A stretch of 64,000 bases of DNA from NCBI RefSeq assembly GCF_002214465.1, contig NZ_CP015101.1:999013-1063012 (forward strand). Direction: 5' to 3'. Source of the DNA: Thermococcus barossii (GTDB taxonomy: Archaea > Methanobacteriota_B > Thermococci > Thermococcales > Thermococcaceae). Below, piece by piece: positions 43,512 through 52,741 of the stretch (positions are counted from its first letter, which is position 1; each line of letters starts with the position of its first letter). Below the pieces are notes generated by a model. It saw only the letters and a program-made list of their open reading frames with translations. It searched no databases and was not told the DNA's origin. The translations under genes and the position numbers were made by a program.

Positions 43512-45410
43512 ATGGCGGAAGGTCTGGGTGAGAAAGAGTTAGGGAAGTTCAAGCTCGTCGGAAACATCGACGCCTTCAGAAGGAGGCTCGTCTTTCAGGT
43601 GACGGAGATAAGCCTTGAAAAGGACGACTACTTCTCAAGGCTTTACCTCTACGACGGGAGAAAGGTCAGGCCCTTTACCTCCGGAAAGAAGGACGCGAAC
43701 CCGCGCTTCTCCCCGGACGGGAAGCTGATAACCTTCACCTCAAAGCGCGATAGGGAGAGCAAGGAGGCCGAGCTGTACGTTATTCCAACCGACGGCGGCG
43801 AGGCGAGGCTTTTAGCGAGGTTCAGGTACGGAATCAAAACCCTCCGCTTCACCGAGGACGGGAGGGGAATAGCGGTCGTTACCCCTATAGACATTGAGAA
43901 GAAGCCGAAGGACGACGTCCACGTCATCAGGGAAATTCCCTTCTGGTTCAACGGCGTCGGCTGGGTTTACGGGAAGAGGAGCGTCGTTTACCTGGTGGAC
44001 ATCGAGACCGGCAGGAAGAGGCGTTTAACTCCGAAAAACCTCGACGTCTCGCAGATTAGATTCTATGAAGGAAAGCTCTACTTTGTGGCTCAGGAAGACC
44101 GCGAGAGGAAGCCGATGGTGAGCGACCTCTACGTCCTCGAGGGCAGGAAGGCAAGGAGACTAACCCCCGGAGAGTGGAGCGTGAGTGACTTTATACCGCT
44201 CGACGATGGAACGTTCATCCTCAAGGCCAACACCCGCGAGCGCGGTATTCCCACGAACACCCACATCTACCACTACAACCCCGAGACGGGTGAGCTAAGG
44301 AAGCTCACCGCCAAGCTCGACCGCTCGGCCTACAACTCCCTGAACTGCGATGTTCGAGGGCCTCAGAGGGCGGAGCTGGCTTTTAAAGACGGCTGGGTTT
44401 ATTACGTGGCAACGGACGGCCCGAGGGTGAACCTCTTCAGGGTGAACCTTGGGGGGGAGATAGAGCGCGTCATCGGTGGTGACAGGAGCGTCGAGAGCTT
44501 CGCCATCGGTGACTACATAGCCTTCACCGCCCAGGACGCGGTTACACCAACGGAGCTCTACGTCCTCCGCGACGGGAAGGAGAAAAAGCTCACGGACTTC
44601 AACGGCTGGATAAGAGAGTATACCCTCTCGAAGCCCGAGCACTTCAAGGTTAAAGCCAGCGATGGCGTTGAGATAGACGCATGGATAATGAGGCCCGTTG
44701 ATTTCGAGCCTGAAAAGAACTATCCGGCCGTTCTAGAGATTCACGGCGGGCCTAAAACCGCCTACGGCTACTCCTTCATGCACGAGTTCCACGTTCTTAC
44801 TGCCAAAGGCTTCGTGGTAATCTTCTCCAACCCGCGCGGCAGCGACGGCTACGGGGAAGAATTTGCCGACATCAGAGAGCACTACGGCGAGAGGGATTAT
44901 CAGGACTTAATGGAGGTTGTGGACGAGGCGTTAAAGAGGTTTGACTTCATCGACGAAGAAAGGCTCGGCGTCACCGGCGGCTCCTACGGCGGCTTTATGA
45001 CCAACTGGATAGTCGGACACACGAAGCGCTTTAAGGCCGCTGTAACCCAGCGCTCCATCTCGAACTGGGTGAGCTTCTTCGGCACGACTGACATCGGCTA
45101 CTTCTTTGCACCTGACCAGATAGGAGGCGACCCCTGGAGCAACCTCAACGGCTACTGGGAGAAGAGCCCGCTGAAGTACGCGCCGAACGCCGAAACGCCC
45201 CTCCTCATAATCCACAGCACGGAGGACTACCGGTGCTGGCTGTCGGAGGCCCTGCAGTTCTACACGGCTTTGAAGTACCTCGGCAAGACCGTTGAGCTTG
45301 CCCTCTTCCCCGGCGAGAACCACGACCTCAGCAGGGGCGGAAAGCCGAAGCACCGCGTTAGGCGCCTGGAGCTGATTGCCGGGTGGATGGAGAGGTGGCT
45401 CAAGGAGTGA
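43512..45410 (+). CDS. S9-family acylaminoacyl/prolyl oligopeptidase
   Basis: 632 residues from the ATG at 43512 (GGTGGT upstream). The N-terminal half is a WD40-like beta-propeller ('ANPRFSPDGKLITFTSKRD'). The C-terminal alpha/beta-hydrolase has 'GGSYGG' with the nucleophilic Ser, Asp in 'LIIHSTEDYRC' and His in 'PGENHDLSR'. Such enzymes release acylated amino acids or cut short peptides in the cytosol; no signal peptide is present. TATA (CTTTTATACG near 43470) precedes it. Confidence 0.93.
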   Translation: MAEGLGEKELGKFKLVGNIDAFRRRLVFQVTEISLEKDDYFSRLYLYDGRKVRPFTSGKKDANPRFSPDGKLITFTSKRDRESKEAELYVIPTDGGEARLLARFRYGIKTLRFTEDGRGIAVVTPIDIEKKPKDDVHVIREIPFWFNGVGWVYGKRSVVYLVDIETGRKRRLTPKNLDVSQIRFYEGKLYFVAQEDRERKPMVSDLYVLEGRKARRLTPGEWSVSDFIPLDDGTFILKANTRERGIPTNTHIYHYNPETGELRKLTAKLDRSAYNSLNCDVRGPQRAELAFKDGWVYYVATDGPRVNLFRVNLGGEIERVIGGDRSVESFAIGDYIAFTAQDAVTPTELYVLRDGKEKKLTDFNGWIREYTLSKPEHFKVKASDGVEIDAWIMRPVDFEPEKNYPAVLEIHGGPKTAYGYSFMHEFHVLTAKGFVVIFSNPRGSDGYGEEFADIREHYGERDYQDLMEVVDEALKRFDFIDEERLGVTGGSYGGFMTNWIVGHTKRFKAAVTQRSISNWVSFFGTTDIGYFFAPDQIGGDPWSNLNGYWEKSPLKYAPNAETPLLIIHSTEDYRCWLSEALQFYTALKYLGKTVELALFPGENHDLSRGGKPKHRVRRLELIAGWMERWLKE

Positions 45411-45436
45411 GCCTTTCCATTTTTTCGCAACACTTA

Positions 45437-45456
45437 AATATGTGAACCCACATATT
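45437..45456. promoter_or_regulatory. palindromic operator of the vapBC pair
   Basis: AATATGTG and CACATATT form a perfect 8-bp inverted repeat with a 4-bp spacer, overlapping the TATA element (TTAAATATG). It ends 16 bp before the vapB ATG. VapB antitoxins normally bind such sites and repress their own operon. Confidence 0.65.
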
Positions 45457-45472
45457 CCAGTGCGGTGATGCT

Positions 45473-45745
45473 ATGCCGAACATAACCCTCTCTATCCCTC
45501 CCGACCTCTACAGGCGAATGAAGAGACACCCTGAGATAAAGTGGAGTGAGATAGCGAGAAAGGCCATAGCGGAGTATTTGGCCAAGATCGAGGCCGAGGA
45601 GCTGGGTTCGGAGGAGATACTGTACCTTCTCGGCGAGGACTTCAGGAGGGAGCTTGAGAGCACCCCCCTTGAGAAATACGAGGAGGCACTTGGGAAAACG
45701 AGGGATGCGGAATGGAGGAGGCTCTCTACGACACCAACGTCCTGA
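45473..45745 (+). CDS. vapB: VapB-type antitoxin
   Basis: 90 residues. The start 'MPNITLSIPPDLYRRMKRHPEIKWSEIARKAIAEYL' is a ribbon-helix-helix DNA-binding domain. The C-terminal half is acidic and helical, as expected for the toxin-binding tail. It overlaps vapC by 34 bases, and an autoregulatory palindrome lies upstream. Confidence 0.88.
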   Translation: MPNITLSIPPDLYRRMKRHPEIKWSEIARKAIAEYLAKIEAEELGSEEILYLLGEDFRRELESTPLEKYEEALGKTRDAEWRRLSTTPTS

Positions 45746-46062
45746 TTGAAGCGGCAAAATCCGGAAAAAAGCTGAACGGATACACAACCGTTCTAAACGT
45801 CGTGGAGTTCCCGAGGGCTCTTGAGCTTGGACTGACGGTGATAACGCCGAGCCTCGAAGACTACCTGCTGGCGATTAAAATATCGCAGGCGATGGTGAGG
45901 AGGGGGACGCCTGTCCCGGCGGTTGACGCGATAGTTGCCGCCGTGGCGATGAACAGGGGGCTGAGGCTCGTCACGGAGGATAAGCACTTCGAGTGGATAA
46001 GGAAGGAGTTCGAGGGGCTAAGGCTCAGCTCGGAGAAAAAAGAAGGGGCTCAGAGAGTGTAG
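45712..46062 (+). CDS. vapC: VapC-type PIN-domain toxin (RNase)
   Basis: 116 residues. The four PIN acids are in place: Asp7 in '[10 protein letters not shown]', Glu32 in 'NVVEFPRAL', Asp72 in 'PAVDAIVAA' and Asp90 in 'LVTEDKHF'. It should be an Mg-dependent RNase held inactive by VapB. The start lies inside vapB. Its last 13 bases overlap the end of the convergent DUF1931 gene. Confidence 0.9.
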   Translation: MEEALYDTNVLIEAAKSGKKLNGYTTVLNVVEFPRALELGLTVITPSLEDYLLAIKISQAMVRRGTPVPAVDAIVAAVAMNRGLRLVTEDKHFEWIRKEFEGLRLSSEKKEGAQRV

Positions 46063-46511
46063 TCCAGAACCCTCTTGGCCTCCTCGATGTGCTCGGGGTA
46101 GACGTTCTTTATCTCCGGGTGCAGGGCCTTAATAACCCTTCCGACGAGCACGAAGAGGGTTCCCGCTATTATGGGAAGCTCGTTCACTACTTCCTCCTCA
46201 AGGGGAATGTCGCCGGGTATCTTCCTGAGGACGTACTTCCTGATGGGCTCGATCTGAACCTTCTCGTCCTCGATGACCGCTCTAAAGAGGTTGAGGCTGT
46301 TCCTGAAGCCCTTTGTGATGGGTATGTGCCTGAGCTTTATGGTGCCTGAGCGTTCGGCCTTGGCATTTTCGTAGGCCACTTCGAAGAGGTCAGCGAGCTT
46401 TTTCTCGACTATCTCCATCATCTCCTCGGCGCGGGGCTTAATAACGGCCAGCTCACAGGTTCTTTCGAGTATCTTCTGGAGCTGGGGATATGGAATCACC
46501 ATCTCCGCCAC
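46050..46511 (-). CDS. DUF1931 family histone-fold protein
   Basis: 153 residues from the GTG at 46511, chosen because GGAGGTGAT sits just upstream and the frame further upstream is not protein-like. All-helical, with '[40 protein letters not shown]' and a second related half ('[48 protein letters not shown]'). It matches DUF1931, whose solved members have two histone folds in one chain. It may bind DNA, but the role is unknown. TATA (GTTTTATATAC) lies about 50 nt upstream. Confidence 0.82.
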   Translation of the reverse strand: MAEMVIPYPQLQKILERTCELAVIKPRAEEMMEIVEKKLADLFEVAYENAKAERSGTIKLRHIPITKGFRNSLNLFRAVIEDEKVQIEPIRKYVLRKIPGDIPLEEEVVNELPIIAGTLFVLVGRVIKALHPEIKNVYPEHIEEAKRVLDYTL

Positions 46512-46645
46512 TGCTATCACCTCCGTTTTCTTCGCGAGAATTTTAGTAACTTTTAGTATATAAAACTTTCGCCGGAGAAAGGCAACCGCAAGAACAGATT
46601 TTTCCGAAAATGGAAAATCCATACAAAAGACGAAAGAATCCATTT

Positions 46646-48070
46646 TCACCCCAAAAAGCCCCTAATCCCGGCCGCCTCCACTATCAGTTCACCGCTCAGC
46701 TCTCCGGCCAGGATTCGTGAGGTTATCTCCAGGTGCCTTTCGTCCCTCTCGTAGTTCCTGGCCATCTCCGCGAGGGGCCTGAGGAACGGGAACCTCTCGG
46801 CAACCTTCGGGTTGAAGTAGCGGAAGGCGAACTCGATGTCCCTGTAAAGGCCGAGGTAGTGCTCGCCGAGGAACTCAAGCTCCCCCTCACTCAGTGCACT
46901 CAGCCCGAGGAGCTCCGGCGGGATTCCCAGGGAGTAGAGCGAGGCAGTGAACTTGATCGCTCTCGGCAGCGCTGAGCCGTTGACCTCGCGGGAGTAGCCG
47001 AAGAGGCCTATGTGCAGTTTCCTCCTTCTCCTCGATGGGACGAACTTTGCTACCTCACGGATCAGGGGCGCCAGGGCCCTCAGCTCGGTGGAGTACCTGA
47101 GCTCGTACTTATCGAGGATTTCAAAGACCTCCCCCGGAACGGGCTGAGCTTCCCTTCTCCTGGATTCCCTGATTCTCTCAACGGCCCTTATGACCTCCTT
47201 GGGAGGCCTGTCGTACTTGAAGGAGCTCTGTACCGTGAAGGTCTGAACGCTTGGATACTCCCTGAGAACCGCCTCGACGTTCTCCGGCGTGAGGTGTCCC
47301 CTGAACGGAGCGCCACCGACGCCGATTATCGGATAGATTGGCAGTCCCAGTTCCTCCTCAAGCTCCTGCAGCTCAAAGAGCGCCAGTTTGTCGTAGAGCA
47401 CCGCGCTGATTAGGCCGTAGTTCATGGCCGGGTCGCTCCTGGCGAGGAAAACGCGCTGGTATTCAACCTCCTTCCCGCTCAGATACCGCCGGACGATGCC
47501 CGCCGCGTGGAGTATTGCCTCCCGGCTCTCGAAGAGCGGGATTACCGCTATCTCCGAGGGGTAAAACTCCCCTATCCACTCGTGGAGCTTGATGTCGTGA
47601 ACCCTTTTGTACTGCTTTCCCGCTATGTAGTGTCTGTAAAGCTCGTAAACCCTGTTCAGTTCCTCGGCCGAGGTCGTCATCGGGAGGATAACCTCGAAAA
47701 TGGGCGGAAGCTCTTCACCGTAGAACAATCTCGCGTAGTCTGCCGAGCGAGGTATCGCTTCCAACGTTTCCAGGAGAAGCTTCGCCTCCGCCCTCTCGAC
47801 ACTGGGGTTGGGGACTCGCGGCGTCAGCCTGAGCTCCTTCCCGAGCTTTCTTTGCTTGAAGAAATATCCATAGCGCTCGAATAGCTTCTTGACGACGAAC
47901 TCGTCCACTTCCTTGCCCTCGAAGTCCCACATCTGCTCCTCTATGCCGAGGACGCTGAAGGCATAGAAGGCCTCAACCACCTCGTCCTCGCCGCCCATCG
48001 TCGGACTGCCGGCAAAAAAGGGGATAAATACGTTGTCAGGATGCTGAGTACTCATCGTTCTTGGTATCAT
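46646..48070 (-). CDS. ppcA: archaeal-type phosphoenolpyruvate carboxylase
   Basis: 474 residues, much shorter than bacterial PEPC and matching archaeal PpcA. It fixes bicarbonate onto PEP to give oxaloacetate. Family features: the start '[18 protein letters not shown]', '[15 protein letters not shown]'-like region at about 210 and '[17 protein letters not shown]' at about 255. It supplies C4 acids for biosynthesis. Confidence 0.94.
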   Translation of the reverse strand: MIPRTMSTQHPDNVFIPFFAGSPTMGGEDEVVEAFYAFSVLGIEEQMWDFEGKEVDEFVVKKLFERYGYFFKQRKLGKELRLTPRVPNPSVERAEAKLLLETLEAIPRSADYARLFYGEELPPIFEVILPMTTSAEELNRVYELYRHYIAGKQYKRVHDIKLHEWIGEFYPSEIAVIPLFESREAILHAAGIVRRYLSGKEVEYQRVFLARSDPAMNYGLISAVLYDKLALFELQELEEELGLPIYPIIGVGGAPFRGHLTPENVEAVLREYPSVQTFTVQSSFKYDRPPKEVIRAVERIRESRRREAQPVPGEVFEILDKYELRYSTELRALAPLIREVAKFVPSRRRRKLHIGLFGYSREVNGSALPRAIKFTASLYSLGIPPELLGLSALSEGELEFLGEHYLGLYRDIEFAFRYFNPKVAERFPFLRPLAEMARNYERDERHLEITSRILAGELSGELIVEAAGIRGFLG

Positions 48071-48184
48071 TCATCCCACCAAAATGGCAAAGAACTGGCA
48101 TTACTTAAGATTTTTGGAGATAAAATTGTCTGAATGACAGAAAGCCGGAAAAAGGTTTTTAAGCGTCCGGTCGTAGTCCAGCCC

Positions 48185-48769
48185 ATGAAGGCATACATCC
48201 TGGCGTTTCCGGAGAAGCGGTGGGAGAACTACACGCTTCCAGTTGCCGGTGAGCCGGTTGTTGGGCTGACGGAGCGGAGGCTCAGGCTCAGCAAGAGGAT
48301 AGACGAGGTCATCACTGTGGTCAGGAGGGACAGGCTCAGGACGTATTCCCTTCACGTCTCGAATCCCCTTCCTGTTTCCGCGAGGAGCAGGATGGAGGCT
48401 CTTCTGAAGGCCCTCCCGGAAGCGCCGTTTTTTCTCGTCGAAGGCAACATGCCGCTGATAATGCCCTTCCTCGTGAACTACATGACGGGCCTCTTCTACG
48501 AGAACGAGCCGGAGGCCCTGATACCCGTCTGGCGGGATGGAACGGCGGAGGTTACACATGCGATTTACGAGCCTGACGCCCTTTCCGATGCCATTGAGGC
48601 GGCCATGGCCGAGGGTTACCGGAGCCTGGGCAGGGTAGTGGAGTTCCTCGACTACGAACCGCTGCCAATTGAGGAACTGGCGAAGAGGAACCCGAAGGTC
48701 ACGCTGAGCTTCTTCAGGGTGAGGAACTCCTTCGACGTCAGGTTCGCGGAGGAGACGCTTGAAAGCTGA
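48185..48769 (+). CDS. MobA-like nucleotidyltransferase
   Basis: 194 residues from the ATG at 48185; a TATA-like TTTTTAAG about 25 nt upstream suggests a leaderless mRNA. An NTP-transferase fold of the MobA type is suggested by 'AYILAFPEKRWENYTLPVAGEPVVG', a variant of the usual G-GxS-R-G-K loop, and 'FFLVEGNMPLIMPFLVNYMTGLF'. MobA proteins make the guanine-dinucleotide form of the molybdenum/tungsten cofactor. The signature loop is degenerate, so the activity is uncertain. Divergent from ppcA. Confidence 0.6.
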   Translation: MKAYILAFPEKRWENYTLPVAGEPVVGLTERRLRLSKRIDEVITVVRRDRLRTYSLHVSNPLPVSARSRMEALLKALPEAPFFLVEGNMPLIMPFLVNYMTGLFYENEPEALIPVWRDGTAEVTHAIYEPDALSDAIEAAMAEGYRSLGRVVEFLDYEPLPIEELAKRNPKVTLSFFRVRNSFDVRFAEETLES

Positions 48770-48901
48770 GAGGCCAAATTTGATTGGAAATCCTTCAAAA
48801 TTGTGTAAGAAGACTTAAATAGTGCAAAGCCTACAATAAACTAAGGGTAGGAGTCCCGAAAAGTTCTTCTGCTCGGTTCGGACCAAAAAGGAGAGAGTAT
48901 T

Positions 48902-49933
48902 ATGAAAAAAATTTTGAGCGCAGCGGTATCGCTGCTCATGCTTTTCAGTCTGGTGGCAGTGCTGGGGCCCCCGTCGGCTTCCGCAAAGCCCCTGACGGAT
49001 TACAACGTGCTGGTTCTAAAGAACTCTGACGCCTGGGGTTCTCCCAGCGTTGAAAACACGCTCACGAACATGGGCATCCCCTACGACGTTATGACAAGCG
49101 CTGAACTTCAGAACAGAACAACCCAGAACCTAATAGATGCGTACGACATGATTATCATTGTAAGCGACCAGTCCCAGGACTTTTATGACGAGATAGGGCC
49201 ACAGATGGGCAAGCTGGAGGATTACGTAAGGGCAGGAAGGGTCCTCGAAATCCACGCCGCCAACTGGGGCTGGGGCGGTGGAGTGTGGACGACACCCCTG
49301 CCCAGGGACGTGACGCTGACCAAGAGCTACTCGCGCAGGGATTACGTTATCGCCAACAACACGACCCTCGCCAGCAGCTACGCAAGCCACGCCTACCTCA
49401 ACAACCTTCCCGCAGACGCGGAGATAATCACAGTTCAGGCACCATCGGGAACTCCCGAATACGGCAGGCCGAGCACTGCAGTCTACACCCTCGGAAACGG
49501 CAGGGTGTTTGTAACAGGCCTTACCATCGAATACAGCGTCGCAAGAAAGGGGCCCGAATGGGAGGCGTTCTACAGGGAGATGATACTGAACAACCTGGGT
49601 TACTCCCAAGTGGTTCCCACACCTGAGGCACCGGCTCAAAAGGGAATAAACGTGATGTTATTCAACTTCTACTACTACATCCAGTACCACAGGAACCTCG
49701 ACAGATACAACACCCTCTACGGGGAGGCCCTCGATGGGGGGCTGGACAACGAAACCCTCGGTCTGGCGACGATACAGAACGACACAGCCGCTGACTACTA
49801 CGCCAACGCGAGCCAGTACGGGCCAGTTGTTGCGAACTTCCCGAGGATCTACATCTTCATAGACCTGAGAAAGGCGGCGCTTCACCAGAAGCAGGCAGTA
49901 GGAATACTTGAAGAGGGAATGGCCGACTGGTGA
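48902..49933 (+). CDS. secreted protein with glutamine-amidotransferase-like (ThuA-type) fold
   Basis: 343 residues. A Sec signal peptide ('SLLMLFSLVAVLGPPSASA') is followed by 'DYNVLVLKNSDAWGSPSVENTLTNMGIPYDVM' and 'DMIIIVSDQSQDFYDEIGPQMGKLEDYVRAGRVLEIHAANWG', an alpha/beta flavodoxin-like fold resembling ThuA/GATase-like domains, without a visible catalytic Cys. There is no CGP-CTERM or membrane anchor. A promoter (GACTTAAATAG near 48812) gives an unusually long leader of about 65 nt that can fold (GTCC..CGAA with TTCGGAC). The general fold resembles the CGP-CTERM protein at 58431. Function unknown. Confidence 0.7.
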   Translation: MKKILSAAVSLLMLFSLVAVLGPPSASAKPLTDYNVLVLKNSDAWGSPSVENTLTNMGIPYDVMTSAELQNRTTQNLIDAYDMIIIVSDQSQDFYDEIGPQMGKLEDYVRAGRVLEIHAANWGWGGGVWTTPLPRDVTLTKSYSRRDYVIANNTTLASSYASHAYLNNLPADAEIITVQAPSGTPEYGRPSTAVYTLGNGRVFVTGLTIEYSVARKGPEWEAFYREMILNNLGYSQVVPTPEAPAQKGINVMLFNFYYYIQYHRNLDRYNTLYGEALDGGLDNETLGLATIQNDTAADYYANASQYGPVVANFPRIYIFIDLRKAALHQKQAVGILEEGMADW

Positions 49934-49941
49934 TCTGCCAT

Positions 49942-50460
49942 TCACCCTATTTCTATTGCTTTTCTGACCCTGTCTGCTATCAAAACCGCCACTCCAGCTT
50001 TTATTGCATCAACGGGCAGGAACGGCATCACCCCAAGGAGGAAGGCCTTCTGAAAGTCTCCCCCAAGGAAAAGGCCGAGCCTCAGCCAGCCGAGGAGGTA
50101 TATTACCCCGACCCCGACCAGGGAGCCCCCGAGCATACCGCTTTTCTTTCCAGTTTTTTCGGCCACATACCCCGCTATGAACGCCGCTATTGGAAACGCT
50201 GCTATGTATCCTCCCGTTGGCCCGTAGAGTATCGCAAACCCGCCCTGAAAACCGGCGAACACCGGGAGCCCCACGGCACCCATGACCACGTAAACGAGCT
50301 GGCTCAGAAAGCCGAGCCTCGCCCCGAGGACGAGCCCGCTCAGGAGAACGACCAGAACCTGAAGCGTTATCGGAACCGGACCTATGGGTATGCTTATCTG
50401 GGCACCGACCGCGGTTAGGGCCGCAAAGAGCGCCGTGAATGCCACATCTCTGCCGTTCAT
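49942..50460 (-). CDS. bioY: biotin transporter S component BioY
   Basis: 172 residues from the ATG at 50460 (GGTGG upstream). About six membrane helices. BioY signatures include 'AAVGAQISIPIGPVPITLQVLVVLL'-like start (here 'VGAQISIPIGPVPITLQ'), 'GFLSQLVYVVMGAVGLPVFAGFQGG' and 'GPTGGYIAAFPIAAFIAGY'. It captures biotin and couples to the ECF module encoded divergently. It converges on the secreted-protein gene (8-bp gap). Confidence 0.95.
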   Translation of the reverse strand: MNGRDVAFTALFAALTAVGAQISIPIGPVPITLQVLVVLLSGLVLGARLGFLSQLVYVVMGAVGLPVFAGFQGGFAILYGPTGGYIAAFPIAAFIAGYVAEKTGKKSGMLGGSLVGVGVIYLLGWLRLGLFLGGDFQKAFLLGVMPFLPVDAIKAGVAVLIADRVRKAIEIG

Positions 50461-50473
50461 CCCGTCCACCTTG

Positions 50474-50496
50474 CAAAGTTTTTAAACTTAAAACTT
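50474..50496. promoter_or_regulatory. overlapping divergent promoters of bioY and the ECF genes
   Basis: The 48-bp gap between the two start codons holds AAGTTT-TT-AAACTT (50476-50489), a perfect 6-bp-arm inverted repeat, followed by a further AAAACTT. Its A/T core lies about 23-25 bp from both ATGs and can act as TATA in both directions, so both transcripts would be almost leaderless. A regulator bound here would control all three transporter genes at once. Confidence 0.55.
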
Positions 50497-50508
50497 GAAA
50501 GGTTCACG

Positions 50509-51300
50509 ATGATCCGGGTTAAAAATCTTTGGCACGTCTACGAGAACGGGAGGGAGGCCCTGAGGGGCGTAGACTTTGAGATGGGCGAGGAGATAGTGGC
50601 GCTCGTCGGGCAGAACGGAAGCGGAAAAACGACGCTAGCCAAACACCTGAACGGCCTTTTAAAGCCCACCCGGGGAAAGGTAACCATAGACGGCATGGAC
50701 ACGAGGGAACACACGGTTGCAGAGCTTTCGCGCGTCGTCGGCTACGTCTTTCAGAACCCCGAGCATATGTTCTTCGAGGAGGACGTCTTCAGGGAGGTTG
50801 CCTTCGGGCCGAAGAACCTCGGTTTGAGTGAGGAAGAGGTAACAAAGCGCGTTCAGTGGGCATTGAGGGTGGTGAATCTCCAGGGCTACGAGAAGAGAAC
50901 CCCGTACTCCCTGAGCGGGGGCGAGAAGCAGAGGCTGGCGATAGCCTGCGTCCTGGCGATGAGGCCAAAGTACCTGATACTCGACGAACCAACGACGGGA
51001 CTGGACGCCAAGAGCGCCACGGGGGTTGTTGAGACGATACGCGAGCTAAGGAAGGAGGGCCACGGAATACTGCTCATAACCCACGACATGGACCTGGTTC
51101 TGGAGCTGGCCGAGAGGGTTGTCCTGCTTCACGGAGGGAGGAAGGTCTTCGACGGTCCGGTGGAGGAGTTCTTCTCCCTGGAACTCCATGACTACGGACT
51201 CGAAAAGCCCGAACTCCTCAGGATAAGCGAAAGGCTCGGGATAGGGTTCGTGAGAAGTGCCTCGGAGGTTGTAAACGCCCTGGCGGGTGGTTCCCGATGA
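50509..51300 (+). CDS. ECF transporter ATPase (BioM/EcfA)
   Basis: 263 residues. ABC ATPase of the CbiO/EcfA type: Walker A 'GQNGSGKTTLAK', Q-loop 'VFQNPEHMFFEEDVFREVAFGP' (the 'FEEDV..E.AFGP' pattern is typical of EcfA), signature 'LSGGEKQR' and Walker B 'YLILDEPTTGLD'. It powers biotin uptake with BioY and the T subunit, and may serve other S components too. It overlaps the next gene by four bases. Confidence 0.92.
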   Translation: MIRVKNLWHVYENGREALRGVDFEMGEEIVALVGQNGSGKTTLAKHLNGLLKPTRGKVTIDGMDTREHTVAELSRVVGYVFQNPEHMFFEEDVFREVAFGPKNLGLSEEEVTKRVQWALRVVNLQGYEKRTPYSLSGGEKQRLAIACVLAMRPKYLILDEPTTGLDAKSATGVVETIRELRKEGHGILLITHDMDLVLELAERVVLLHGGRKVFDGPVEEFFSLELHDYGLEKPELLRISERLGIGFVRSASEVVNALAGGSR

Positions 51301-52058
51301 TATATCCGTTCTACTTCGAGAGGGATTCCCTCCTCCATGGCCTCGATCCCAGGGTTAAGATACTCGGGACCGTAGCGGGGATAGCCGCGATAATGCTTTA
51401 CAACGACCCAGTTTTCCTGATCCCCCTGTTCTTCATGACGCTCATCGCCGTTAGGGTTCTCGGAAAGATTGAAATCCGGGAACAACTCCGCCTTCTGAAG
51501 CCCCTCATCCCCATAGTCATCATAACTCTCATAATATGGCCCCTGATATACAAGCCAAGGCCCCAGGGGCTTCTCTTTGGTGTCTCGTTCTCGATGCGTC
51601 TACTGACCTTTGCCCTGTTGACGTTCATGCTGCTGATGACGACGACCCAGCGCGACCTGATACTGGGTTTTGTGAGACTGGGCATGCCCTACGAGTTCGG
51701 CCTGACGATATCAATAGCCCTCCGCTACATACCGACGCTCTACATGCTCACGGGCAACATCATGGACGCCCAGAAGAGCCGGGGCTGGGAAGTCGAGAAG
51801 GGGAACTTCCTAGTCAGGATGAAGAGAATGAGTGCGGTGCTGATTCCCCTGCTCGTCGCCTCGCTCAAAACGGCCCACGAGCTGAGCATAGCCCTTGAGA
51901 GCCGGGCCCTGGGGGCCACAAAGAAAAGGACGTTCCTCTACGATATCGAGATGACGGGCAGGGACTACGCGGCAACCGCTGTCATCTTAATCCTGTTCGG
52001 ACTGGCGCTCTACGTCCGCTACGGCCTGGGACTCGGGCACGTGAGCATATACGGCTAA
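51297..52058 (+). CDS. ECF transporter transmembrane subunit (BioN/EcfT)
   Basis: 253 residues. Five or six membrane helices plus the long cytoplasmic coupling helices of EcfT, with the two Ala-Arg-Gly-type motifs here as 'AQKSRGWEVEKG' and 'ALESRALGA'. It joins the ATPase(s) to BioY. Start codon overlaps the ATPase stop (ATGA). Its last four bases overlap the end of the convergent RecA-like gene. Confidence 0.92.
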   Translation: MIYPFYFERDSLLHGLDPRVKILGTVAGIAAIMLYNDPVFLIPLFFMTLIAVRVLGKIEIREQLRLLKPLIPIVIITLIIWPLIYKPRPQGLLFGVSFSMRLLTFALLTFMLLMTTTQRDLILGFVRLGMPYEFGLTISIALRYIPTLYMLTGNIMDAQKSRGWEVEKGNFLVRMKRMSAVLIPLLVASLKTAHELSIALESRALGATKKRTFLYDIEMTGRDYAATAVILILFGLALYVRYGLGLGHVSIYG

Positions 52059-52690
52059 AGAAGGGGCTTTATTAAAGAGTCTATGGGTATCGAGTGGTCT
52101 CCAACGGAGGAAACGTGATCGGGGGGCGCTTTCAGGACTGTCATGTTGAGGCGGTAATGACCTCGGTAGGAGCTGGTTCTCAGAACTGCTAGCGCCTCGA
52201 ATATCTCCGGGAGGTCGTAGAGGCGCCTGAACTCGCCCGGAAGGTCGAGCTCGTTGAGTTCTATGGTCGTGTGTCCCAGAACCAGAATGAGGCCCTTTCC
52301 GTCGACCAGTTTTCTGACCTCCACCACTCCCTCCGCGGAGCGGTTGAGAAGTGCCGGAAAGAGGGAGACAACCACGAGGGAGCCATCCTCAACGACGTTG
52401 AGGGCTGCCACGAGTTCATCTAGGGAATAGACGTTGCCCGCGTAGAGGTTGGAAACGTCCTCGGTGAGGCGCTTCAGGAGCTTAACAGAAAAAGCCGTTC
52501 CGGGGCCTATATGGTAAACTGGACCATCTTTAAGGGCGTTGGCGACGAGGTGGTACAGAAAAGCCGTCTCGGCCAGCTCGTCGGTTGATATTATCCCCGC
52601 TATGCTCCCCTCACTGAGACCGAAGGGGAACCCCTCGAAGGGCTTTACCTCCCTGGATTGGAGCTCGGCCGGTTTGAAGAACATAGGCAT
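52055..52690 (-). CDS. RecA-fold protein lacking the P-loop
   Basis: About 211 residues. The order of predicted strands and helices resembles archaeal RadA/KaiC-like domains ('EGFPFGLSEGSIAGIISTDELAETAFLYHLVANAL', 'GPVYHIGPGTAF', 'GSLVVVSLFPALL', 'KGLILVLGHTTIELNELD'), but the place of Walker A reads 'STDELAET' and the Walker B strand has no Asp. ATP binding is therefore unlikely. It may be a regulatory or scaffold relative. TATA (TATAAATA near 52715) is about 25 nt from ATGs at 52690 and 52684, which are equally possible starts in a leaderless mRNA. Confidence 0.6.
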   Translation of the reverse strand: MPMFFKPAELQSREVKPFEGFPFGLSEGSIAGIISTDELAETAFLYHLVANALKDGPVYHIGPGTAFSVKLLKRLTEDVSNLYAGNVYSLDELVAALNVVEDGSLVVVSLFPALLNRSAEGVVEVRKLVDGKGLILVLGHTTIELNELDLPGEFRRLYDLPEIFEALAVLRTSSYRGHYRLNMTVLKAPPDHVSSVGDHSIPIDSLIKPLL

Positions 52691-52741
52691 CACATAGCTT
52701 AGCGCGCTGGAGATATTTATACCTTACTCAAAAAAGAGAAC

